Source: a virus
Virus record (IMG/VR): IMGVR_UViG_3300042691_033066
Location: 1 to 64,000 of that record
Length of the DNA: 64,000 bases
Direction: 5' to 3' (one strand)
Position numbers and translations under genes: made by a program. Under the pieces are notes generated by a model. The model was not told where the DNA came from. It searched no databases and was given only the letters and a program-made list of their open reading frames with translations. The first letter of the stretch is position 1; the number at the start of each line of letters is the position of its first letter. Of the stretch, positions 28,401 to 35,965 are shown piece after piece.

Positions 28401-28638
28401 AATCCGTGTGGCACTTTTGAACGCCAGTAACCTACCTAAATCTAATATGTTAATTATTGATGAAGGATTTGGTGTATTGGATGCGGAACACATGCATTCC
28501 ATGCAAACCTTGTTTAATTTACTTAAAACCCATTTTGACTTTATACTTATAGTAAGTCACTTGGACACTGCCCGAGACATGGTGGATAATCTGATAGAAA
28601 TCCGAAAGGAGGACGGTTACTCACAAATATCGGTATAA
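25474..28638 (+). CDS. Fused Mre11-Rad50 (SbcD-SbcC; gp47-gp46) recombination nuclease
   Basis: 1,054 aa. Residues 1-~345 are a calcineurin-like phosphoesterase: D18/H20 (LADIHIR), LAGDIVHAK, IAGNHD, LYHGPVHG and MLGDIHKHQ. After a linker, residues ~375-1054 are the Rad50/SbcC ATPase: FSNMFSYGENNEIDF, Walker A ANASGKSS (K414), long coiled coils either side of a zinc hook CDVC (727-730), signature SSGMERF (965-971; the usual SGG is SGM) and Walker B LIIDEGFG (993-1000). T4 and bacteria encode these as two proteins; here one open frame covers both. The complex resects DNA ends for recombination-dependent replication and degrades host DNA. It follows the primase with ATGA overlap. Confidence 0.93.
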   Translation: MKINVPFTKLQHVVHLADIHIRLFRRHDEYEQAFERLYSDIRSKQLEDFVIVLAGDIVHAKTDMSPEMVQVTSRFLKNISDIAPTILIAGNHDCNLANTNRMDALTPIVNNLQHPNLYYVRDSAVVYIADTAFAVCSIFDEQDKWPTPDEIEDVDTKIALYHGPVHGSTTDANFTITNRHVHVDTFTGYDIVMLGDIHKHQVLKEADPIIVYASSLIQQNHGETLENHGWCLWDIPHRTFDFVTLENEYGYVTLEVHNTHITYPSNMPKNVRMRLFTEDLDNTEVKKIITTLRNNHNIIELSVNKNRFNKNTPRIANTSHDTLDLTQVNVQNNLITQWLNRNYVTLDPEVLTAIETINKDLNNKIINEDQSRNIHWRPLKFTFSNMFSYGENNEIDFTDMKGVYGIFAANASGKSSIMDSLMFCLYDKTPRAFKGDHIINNRKDNFVCELTFEINNETFGIKRVGTRKKNGDVKVDASFWKILDNGDILNLNGEDRRDTNANIRSHVGTYEDFIMTAMSSQNSNALFIDKSHSERKDLLIQFMGLNIFDKLFDAAHDEAKEITGILKRFKKSDVTDQIAETHTKLQSVEQSIHSYDLQKDNHEGNLEDLEEEYRTCQSTKRPVPEVSGSLEELEVTFKKTQQLLKKAQENHDYTKVNYEKTKEEYAQLTSDFEAYDMGKLQESVANYNKFNDLLVKGNAALRVVNTKIEEKVKFKNKLSGYKYNPDCDVCVTNNKSVVDDLATVNVELDELNAKRLIQEDSITKIIEELEPLKLEKEVYDEAIEAQSLIQKTHQTQQRLKVELESAFMTMEKNENKLGWIQLDIDAYKLNEENILHNQKIETELQDIQLRINNTKKQIQTVDRELRILHGDSSVLAAKKKELTNKLKEAEELETTYEAYNHYMLAVGRDGVPYELMSKAIPNMEAEINSMLSQIVDFTVSLEVDGKNINGKLNYDFDRIWPLENSSGMERFVSSLAIRVALLNASNLPKSNMLIIDEGFGVLDAEHMHSMQTLFNLLKTHFDFILIVSHLDTARDMVDNLIEIRKEDGYSQISV

Positions 28639-28650
28639 TAGAGAGAATGG

Positions 28651-31600
28651 ATGGCAAGAACTAGAAAATCTATACAGCCGTTAAATTTATACAAATATGA
28701 CGTATTAATTGAAGACCAAGGTACACGTTCCGACTACTTTAAAATTAGCCAATTTGACGGCTATTTTTATGGTGGTCGTAACGCATTTCTGGTGGCGGGA
28801 GCTGGTTCGTTAAAGCCCAATTCTAAGATATTAGTAGAAATTTTAAACGTAGACGGAACAACGGTATACAGTGCACCAGTTACTCAATTCGTAGAAGGTA
28901 ATTCTCGACTCATTCAAGTCGAAATATATAACGATACCCCCATCGGAGCTGGTAAAATTGTTATATTGGGATCCACCGATACATATTTGGACGGATCTCC
29001 AGTGCCTCCTGAATGGAAGGACAAATATAATGTTCGTTGGATAACTGACGTTATTATTTCCCCGTTGATAGAAAATAAGACGCCAATTCGTTTTGCGACA
29101 ACTCCATCGGTGGTGGTAGAAGAAAAATTTTACCGAATACCAAGTTCTTCTATATTCACAGAAAAGGTACTGGTACCAATAAGTGTACAACTAACACCAA
29201 AATACTATAGTGTATTTCAAAACGGTTATCAACTTAAAATATCAGGATCACAAGACTCGCAATTTTTATCCGAATATCAAGATGGCATAATCACTGGATC
29301 TGTTGCAGTAAAAGACGGAGAAACTGCTTCTTTATCGTTACCTATAACACGAATATTTAACAGTACATTAGCAGAATCACAAGGTTCACTAATTTACACA
29401 AACACAAATAAGTTAATTACCGAGGGGTTTATAAGTGGCGGCGGTGGATTTTATACGTCTTCGCTTTCTCCACTTGGAACCGTAATACTTACAAGTAGTC
29501 TAAATTTACAATATAGTAAATTGGAAACATTCAACACGGGTTCTGCAGTTTCATATGCAAACCTACGTGTAGTTGATGCAAAAACATTATCTGGTGAAAT
29601 TCACAAAGTACGTGTTTCGTATAAGAACGCAACAGACCCAGGTGAATACGTTACATTATCTGATGTTAACGTTGCCGTACAAGAACTACTGGCAGTTGAT
29701 AGTGCAAGTAAAATAGTCGAGACGGGTAAGTTTAATACGATCTTGGCAAATGATTATTGGTATACTGCTACCATGTCGTTGCAAAAAAATGAAAATACGC
29801 CAACAATACCTCTGTACTACAAATCATCGTCATTAATTTCTAACAGTATTCCTTTAACACAAAGTAATGCAGATTTATTAGATTCTATTAATGTAACACC
29901 AACAATTGTAAATAATGCTTATATCAACGATGTATCTTACTTCATAGGAACAAGAACAGGAAATTCTGTACAAGTCTTTCCTCGCAGTGAATATACACTT
30001 GCATTTGATGCAGTGGTTTCCAAAAAGTCGGGATCGGTTGAACTAAATCAAGCAGATTACTCGTTGGAAGTATATTTGGTTGCACACGAAAATTCTACCA
30101 CAAAATTATTAGAGACTAATTTACGTGGACAATTGCTCGGAACATTAACTCCATCAAGTACATTTACTAAACAAAATTTTGAAGGTACAGAGTTTAATTT
30201 CACTCCAAAGATTATTGATTCTGGAGATTTTGGATTACGATTTATTGCTTATGGCGGTAACTGGAATATTGCAAACATATCACTAAAACCGGCAGAAGAA
30301 CCGTTCTTCAGTCCAGATGAAATTGATATTTTGGTTCCAAATGTAAATTACACAGACAAAATTCTTTCGTTTAAACTGCAATATTTGGACGTAAATAATA
30401 ATTCTGTTGCCACTTCAACACTTTCCATACCAACATATTTTACGGGGTCTGAAGAGTTAGTAATTACCACTGTAACAAATAGCGTTACATCGTCCTATGC
30501 AGAAACGGCATCATTTGTCACACATCAAAATCCCGGCGACAATCGTGTCATTACATCGTTGGGATCGGGTAGTTTAACTGGAGAATCTAATTTACGGTTT
30601 GATGGATCTACGTTAAGTGTTACCGGATCAATGGTGGTGTCGGGTTCTTCTACATTACGAAACATTGGACCTGCACAATTTACGGGATCGGTAAATATTT
30701 CCGGTAGTGCAACGGTCACGGGCAATCTAACGGTTTCGGGATTGTTATCGGCAAATTCACAGTCCATAACATATGTAAGTTCTTCTCAGTTAAATGTGGG
30801 AACAAATATCATCACGGTCAATGTACAGAATCCCATCCCACGATTCGGCGGAATAGCAGTTATTGATTCGGGTTCTTCGCCACAACGTAGTGGATCGTTA
30901 CTATTTGATTCACAAAATGATCAATGGATCTTTGTCCACCAGAATCAAACCAATCCAACATCCTCTGTATTATTGATGGGTCCACAAACATACAATAATA
31001 TTGGGAATGAAACTGCTCTAACTAACAATTATCTGTTGAAATCGGTGAACGCAGAACATGTGGGTGACTCGCAGGTTTATGATAATGGGACAAATGTGGG
31101 GATTGGTACTGCAAGTCCAACCGAAAAGCTAGAAGTCAGTGGAAGTTTGAAAGGAATTGGAGTAGAAACTAGTTTATACAATTTTAAAAATATTTACGGA
31201 CGTTTAAGTGATTCATTATTACACGTTGCCGGTGGAAGTGGTCTTAATGGACTACTTTACTTAAATTACAATGGCGGAACCGTATCAATTGGACAATCAA
31301 CTGCTGCGGTGTTTAGTGTCAACGCAGGAAACGGATTGTATGTAACGACAGGTAATAACGTTGGAATCGGTACTACAAGTCCATCTGGTCCATTACAAGT
31401 CGGTCCATCCAGCGGAACGCCAATGGGATGGGTATATTTTAATAATAATGTTGGGCCATCAAACTCAACTCCTGCGGCAATAACTAGTTTAGCAATGGGA
31501 TGGAATCCATCCAATGGTGGTGGAGAAGCAATTATTGCTTACGGATCAGGGTCAAGCGGTGGTGCGGGAGGTGGTTCTGCTCGGAGATTATCACTTGCAG

Positions 31601-34600
31601 AATGGAATGGCACTACACTAACTGAAGTATTAACTCTACAAAATGCTAAAGTTGGTATTGGTACCACGAGTCCCGCAAATAAATTACAAATTGGATCGGT
31701 TGGTTCGTCCGGCTATGGCGGAAATGATTTAGCAATTGGTAATGGTACACAAGTGATGGCATTTTATCAATATTCCGGTGGTCCGTCTGCATGGTTTACA
31801 AACACAAATTTTTCATTAATGCCATCGGGGGTAGGAAGTACTGGAAACGTTGGTATTGGTACCACGAGTCCGACACAAAAATTAGATGTTAACGGTAGTA
31901 TTGCCTCGCGTGGTGTAGAAATCATAACATCAGACGGTACTGCAAATTATTTAAAAACCGGAGCAGCTCTATATCTTCAATACGGATCAACCAATCTTGG
32001 TATATTAACTGCTGATGGTAAACTTGGTATCGGCACCTTATCACCAACCTCATTACTACACTTATCATCATCTACTGCTCAAATAACAATAGACAGTTCT
32101 AATGATGCAGCCTCGTGGACAAGTGGAATAATACTAAAAACGAAGTTTTATAGAGGATCTGGCATACGATACGATAGTAAAGACGGTAACGAAAAGTGGT
32201 ATGCGGGTGTTCCGTATGCAAGTAGTTATCTGGGTTATCAAATTGGATATGATGGATCTTCCGCAGGTACTCCTGAATATTTAGCAAGTGCGTCATTATA
32301 CATTAATAGTTCACGAAATGTCGGTATTGGTACCACGAGTCCTGGATCAAAACTACAAGTTGCTGGTGATATTCGGTTTGGTACGAACGGAACATACACA
32401 GATCTTCGTATGTACACAGACACTGCATTAAGTGGATATAATCAAACAAATATTATCACACCTACAACGATACCTGGTGGTGGAACAGCACTAACGGCAT
32501 TATATTTGAAAAATGCAGTCAGTGTAGGAACCAACAGAATGGATTTAATTGTGGATGGTAACGTCGGCATTGGTACGACAAGTCCAACGGCTAAACTTGT
32601 CGTTAATGGAAGTAATAACGGAGGTCTTTCTTTAGCAGTTAATGGATCTGACACGGAAGGAACGGTTGCCAAGTTTGCAAGGGGTGGAAGTGAAAAGAAT
32701 TTTTATGTTAATAATACGAATAACCAATATGTTAATTTAAGTACGGAAGGTGATTTTAGATTTAAAGTAGGAGTTACTACAGATCAACCGTATTCAACCG
32801 GCGTTTCAGCTATGGTTATTAGTAGTAGTGGTAATGTCGGTATCGGTACCACAAGTCCCGCAACTCCATTGGATGTTAGTGGCGGTACCGCTGGAACTGG
32901 TGGTTGGAACAGAACGGCAACATTAACTGCGACATATCCTATATTACTTTTTAATAGTAACGGTACAAAGTGGGCGGGTATAGGATACGATTATAGTACA
33001 GCAATGCGTATTTGGGTAAACTCAAATAATAACAATGTTTCCGCAAATACATCAATAGTAACGATTGCAAATACTGGTAGAGTTGGAATTGGAGCAGAAA
33101 CTCCTGATTCATTATTACACATACAATCGGCATCTAATGCAATAGTTCGTATTGATTCAACTAACGCGGTGAATAATGCAGAATTAAAATTATCATACAA
33201 TACGTCTGATTCGCATGGAATGACACTGCGATACAACGGAAATAATGCGTTAGCGTATATTGATAACACGTATCCGACGGCAAGTGGTCAAGTATACGGG
33301 GATATTTACTTCCGTCAAAATATCAACGGAACCATGACCTCCCGAATGATGATTCAAGCGCAAACGGGTAATGTCGGTATCGGTACGACGAGTCCCGGAC
33401 AAAAACTTGATATAGTTGGAAGATTACGATTCCGTTCCGATGGATCCGTTAGTGCAGGAGCTTGGCACACTGATAGTAGTGGAACTCAAGATGTGTTTGT
33501 TGGACAAGTAGGAACTGCTTATACGGATGATTGGGGTGTTTATACAAATGGTAATTGGCGGTTTCAAATTAGAAGAGGTGATGGATTAATATATTTAAAC
33601 GGAAAAACTGCATTTGAGTCAGCAGATAGTTGGTTGCGAGTTAACCAAAGTGCTGCATTTAGTTCTGGCGTATGGTTCGGTAGTACTCCAAATATAGGTC
33701 TTGGTGGAACTGATTCCTATTTGAGTCTAGGTAGTAATGGCGGCACCACAAACTCTCGTATATATTTCCGAGCAGGAACGTATAACGGCACCAACGTCAT
33801 GAATTTTGATGGAACTACTGGAAATGCGTATTATGCAGGAAATATTGGTATTGGTGTATCACCAACGAGTAATAGATTAGACATTCAAGGTGGACATACC
33901 ACTACAACCGCGAGATTATACTCAATAGGCGATGGTGCCACGTTAAATGCATCATTAGATATGTGGGCATCGGAACCAGGCGTAACATACGATGGATCCG
34001 GCATCGGTAATAATGTGAATGGTCATCCGTATTACGGAAGACGAAACACTAGTCTGGCTCAATCTTATATTAGATTTTTTAATGGAAACATATTTTTTGA
34101 TGCAGATTCAACGGACGCGTTGGGGGATACACGACTGTTTATTAGTTCTAGTGGAAACGTCGGTATCGGTACGACGAGTCCACTATATAAGTTACACAAC
34201 GCGGGTACAACTTATGTTGGGGACACGGTTTCATTTGGTGCGGGTGGTAATTCATTAATTAGTTGGACAACTGGATTTAGTGACGGTACAACTTTATTAT
34301 TATATGGTCCAGACGCAGGTTCTATATATATTAGACCAAATGCAGCAAACTCAGGCATATTTCTTAAGAGTAATGGCAACGTCGGTATCGGTACCACAAA
34401 CCCAACGGCAAAGTTGTGTGTAGAAGGTGGCTCGGCAAACTGGAACGAAACAACTCCTGGCACATCAAACGGCACAATTCATTTGGACCCAGGTGTAGCC
34501 ACGGATAATTTTGGTAATGCAATTACTTTTGGCGCAAGTGATTCTTCAAATGGTGAAAATGCACAAGCTGGTATCTACGTCAGAACCGATGGAAGTTATG

Positions 34601-35265
34601 GTTCTAAAATGTATTTTGCAACATCTAATAATTACGGAGCCGGCGCAACTACCAGAATGTATGTTGCCCATGACGGAAAAGTAGGTATCAATACAACATC
34701 CCCATCTAGAACACTACATGTAGTAGGTGATATTTTAGGAGAAGGTACCAACGGATATGGATTAAATGCATCATCTGGGAGATATTATTTCTTTGACAAT
34801 TTCACAGGGAATAATTATATAGGATTAGGTAGCTCAAACTCCGTTGCTCTAGCGGCAGGTGGTAGTGTTACATTAACGGTTACATCTGGAATTCTTGATG
34901 TAACTGGTCAAGTACGTGCCACCAACGAAATTACTGCATATTATTCTGACGCTAGACTCAAGAATTTCCACGGAACGATTAAAGAATCATTAATTAAAAT
35001 AACCAAATTAAATGGATATTATTTTACGGAAAATGAAACTGCCAAATCGTTGGGATATAAGAATGATAAGATGCAAATTGGAGTAAGTGCGCAAGAAGTA
35101 CAAGCGGTACTTCCTGAAGCGGTAGTCCCCGCACCCATTGACGATATGTATTTAACAGTCAAGTATGAAAAACTCGTCCCGTTATTGATAGAAGCAATCA
35201 AGGAACAACAAGTATTAATTGAACAACTTCAAGAGCGGGTAAACATGCTAGGTGAGACACGATAA
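28651..35265 (+). CDS. Large tail fibre with NVGIGTTSP repeats and S74 intramolecular chaperone
   Basis: 2,204 aa. The N-terminal ~600 residues form beta-rich attachment domains (YDVLIEDQGTRSDYFKISQF). Residues ~640-800 contain ITGS/SGS-type beta repeats and a module with YVSSSQLNVG and FGGIAVIDSGSS that also occurs in the 61695 fibre. Residues ~815-2020 hold fourteen copies of NVGIGTTSP followed by KLxVxG, each opening a block of about 60-150 residues. The C-terminal 106 residues are a peptidase S74 chaperone: cleavage-site YSDARLKN with S2099, GVSAQEVQAVLPEAV and a coiled-coil end. The S74 domain trimerises the fibre and then cuts itself off. It probably carries the receptor-binding region just before residue 2099. 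It begins 12 bases after the SbcCD stop. Confidence 0.88.
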   Translation: MARTRKSIQPLNLYKYDVLIEDQGTRSDYFKISQFDGYFYGGRNAFLVAGAGSLKPNSKILVEILNVDGTTVYSAPVTQFVEGNSRLIQVEIYNDTPIGAGKIVILGSTDTYLDGSPVPPEWKDKYNVRWITDVIISPLIENKTPIRFATTPSVVVEEKFYRIPSSSIFTEKVLVPISVQLTPKYYSVFQNGYQLKISGSQDSQFLSEYQDGIITGSVAVKDGETASLSLPITRIFNSTLAESQGSLIYTNTNKLITEGFISGGGGFYTSSLSPLGTVILTSSLNLQYSKLETFNTGSAVSYANLRVVDAKTLSGEIHKVRVSYKNATDPGEYVTLSDVNVAVQELLAVDSASKIVETGKFNTILANDYWYTATMSLQKNENTPTIPLYYKSSSLISNSIPLTQSNADLLDSINVTPTIVNNAYINDVSYFIGTRTGNSVQVFPRSEYTLAFDAVVSKKSGSVELNQADYSLEVYLVAHENSTTKLLETNLRGQLLGTLTPSSTFTKQNFEGTEFNFTPKIIDSGDFGLRFIAYGGNWNIANISLKPAEEPFFSPDEIDILVPNVNYTDKILSFKLQYLDVNNNSVATSTLSIPTYFTGSEELVITTVTNSVTSSYAETASFVTHQNPGDNRVITSLGSGSLTGESNLRFDGSTLSVTGSMVVSGSSTLRNIGPAQFTGSVNISGSATVTGNLTVSGLLSANSQSITYVSSSQLNVGTNIITVNVQNPIPRFGGIAVIDSGSSPQRSGSLLFDSQNDQWIFVHQNQTNPTSSVLLMGPQTYNNIGNETALTNNYLLKSVNAEHVGDSQVYDNGTNVGIGTASPTEKLEVSGSLKGIGVETSLYNFKNIYGRLSDSLLHVAGGSGLNGLLYLNYNGGTVSIGQSTAAVFSVNAGNGLYVTTGNNVGIGTTSPSGPLQVGPSSGTPMGWVYFNNNVGPSNSTPAAITSLAMGWNPSNGGGEAIIAYGSGSSGGAGGGSARRLSLAEWNGTTLTEVLTLQNAKVGIGTTSPANKLQIGSVGSSGYGGNDLAIGNGTQVMAFYQYSGGPSAWFTNTNFSLMPSGVGSTGNVGIGTTSPTQKLDVNGSIASRGVEIITSDGTANYLKTGAALYLQYGSTNLGILTADGKLGIGTLSPTSLLHLSSSTAQITIDSSNDAASWTSGIILKTKFYRGSGIRYDSKDGNEKWYAGVPYASSYLGYQIGYDGSSAGTPEYLASASLYINSSRNVGIGTTSPGSKLQVAGDIRFGTNGTYTDLRMYTDTALSGYNQTNIITPTTIPGGGTALTALYLKNAVSVGTNRMDLIVDGNVGIGTTSPTAKLVVNGSNNGGLSLAVNGSDTEGTVAKFARGGSEKNFYVNNTNNQYVNLSTEGDFRFKVGVTTDQPYSTGVSAMVISSSGNVGIGTTSPATPLDVSGGTAGTGGWNRTATLTATYPILLFNSNGTKWAGIGYDYSTAMRIWVNSNNNNVSANTSIVTIANTGRVGIGAETPDSLLHIQSASNAIVRIDSTNAVNNAELKLSYNTSDSHGMTLRYNGNNALAYIDNTYPTASGQVYGDIYFRQNINGTMTSRMMIQAQTGNVGIGTTSPGQKLDIVGRLRFRSDGSVSAGAWHTDSSGTQDVFVGQVGTAYTDDWGVYTNGNWRFQIRRGDGLIYLNGKTAFESADSWLRVNQSAAFSSGVWFGSTPNIGLGGTDSYLSLGSNGGTTNSRIYFRAGTYNGTNVMNFDGTTGNAYYAGNIGIGVSPTSNRLDIQGGHTTTTARLYSIGDGATLNASLDMWASEPGVTYDGSGIGNNVNGHPYYGRRNTSLAQSYIRFFNGNIFFDADSTDALGDTRLFISSSGNVGIGTTSPLYKLHNAGTTYVGDTVSFGAGGNSLISWTTGFSDGTTLLLYGPDAGSIYIRPNAANSGIFLKSNGNVGIGTTNPTAKLCVEGGSANWNETTPGTSNGTIHLDPGVATDNFGNAITFGASDSSNGENAQAGIYVRTDGSYGSKMYFATSNNYGAGATTRMYVAHDGKVGINTTSPSRTLHVVGDILGEGTNGYGLNASSGRYYFFDNFTGNNYIGLGSSNSVALAAGGSVTLTVTSGILDVTGQVRATNEITAYYSDARLKNFHGTIKESLIKITKLNGYYFTENETAKSLGYKNDKMQIGVSAQEVQAVLPEAVVPAPIDDMYLTVKYEKLVPLLIEAIKEQQVLIEQLQERVNMLGETR
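31092..34710 (+). repeat. Fourteen dispersed coding repeats (NVGIGTTSP)
   Basis: Copies lie near 31092, 31358, 31651, 31849, 32023, 32320, 32563, 32833, 33080, 33370, 33841, 34156, 34378 and 34681. Many keep GGTATTGGTACCACGAGTCC or a close form over 20 bases, enough identity for recombination between copies. Confidence 0.85.
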
Positions 35266-35447
35266 TGGGATTAATACCAGCCACAGGATCGGCGATACAG
35301 TTGAGTCGCGTTGCAGGTGCGTATGGATTAGCTACGACGAATGCAAAGGTTAATGCTACCGCCGTATCTGCTGGATTAAAAACTGCTAATGCGCAAACGC
35401 CATTATCGTCTACATTTGGTGGACGTACCACACCAAATACCTATTGA
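35265..35447 (+). CDS. Small fibre-adjacent protein
   Basis: 60 aa. It starts inside the fibre stop (TAATG). MGLIPATGSAIQLSRVAGAY recalls the short tail-fibre-associated proteins of phages that begin with a 'TGSISLS'-type motif, often a virion component or fibre accessory. Alanine- and Thr-rich; no cysteine. It ends just before the next promoter-like element. Small size limits certainty, but the overlap and the patterned N terminus argue that it is real. Confidence 0.55.
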   Translation: MGLIPATGSAIQLSRVAGAYGLATTNAKVNATAVSAGLKTANAQTPLSSTFGGRTTPNTY

Positions 35448-35468
35448 CATATAACGGTTGTGTAATTA

Positions 35469-35476
35469 TATTTAAC
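35469..35476 (+). promoter_or_regulatory. Weak late-promoter-like element TATTTAAC
   Basis: It matches the window's TATTTATA motif at six of eight bases and lies 24 bases before the ATG at 35501, within the expected spacing. Confidence 0.35.
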
Positions 35477-35500
35477 GATTAACCAATTATTGGGGGTTTT

Positions 35501-35905
35501 ATGAAGTTACGAAACGAACAGATATTAAATGTATTTGCTGGACTGAATTCACTGGGAAATGAAAAGTTTTCCGCAAAGTTGGCATGGAAAATTTCTACTG
35601 CTCGCGGCGCTCTTACTCCGTTCGTGGAATCCTTGGAAAAGGCAATGAGTGAACTGCGACTAAAGTATGCAATCCGCGACGAAGAAGGGAATCCAGTACC
35701 TGCGGTGGATGAAAACGGAAAGTCAGTGGAAGGTACTATACAAGTATCTCGGGAAAACGTCCCGGTATTAAATAAAGAGTTGACAGATTTGTTAAGTGTA
35801 GAAACGGATGTAGAAAACGTTAGTCTCTCCGTCAATGATTTCCCCGATACATTGGAAATCTCACCAAATGCGTTGGCAGCATTACAACCAATTCTTCATG
35901 ATTAA
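35501..35905 (+). CDS. Small acidic protein, unknown (DUF1617-like style)
   Basis: 134 aa. LRNEQILNVFAGLNSLGNEK, then KISTARGALTPFVESLEKAM, and an acidic C terminus with LSVNDFPDTLEISPNALAAL. It reminds me of the phage family of unknown function DUF1617, but this is a weak resemblance by eye. It forms its own short unit between two promoter-like elements. GGGGG before ATG is an odd but usable ribosome site. Confidence 0.55.
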   Translation: MKLRNEQILNVFAGLNSLGNEKFSAKLAWKISTARGALTPFVESLEKAMSELRLKYAIRDEEGNPVPAVDENGKSVEGTIQVSRENVPVLNKELTDLLSVETDVENVSLSVNDFPDTLEISPNALAALQPILHD

Positions 35906-35927
35906 ACATATTTGATTATTGGGTAGA

Positions 35928-35935
35928 TATTTATA
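35928..35935 (+). promoter_or_regulatory. Candidate late promoter TATTTATA
   Basis: GATATTTATAAG, with the core 30 bases before the ATG at 35966. A second partial copy (AATATTTACC, 35946-35955) follows. Confidence 0.6.
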
Positions 35936-35965
35936 AGAAGGTTAAATATTTACCCAATATGACTT

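Noticed and set aside
31092-34710. Regularly spaced repeats that might suggest a CRISPR array
   Set aside because: The repeats are in frame, coding, unevenly spaced (about 170-470 bases) and belong to the fibre protein; no cas gene is present.
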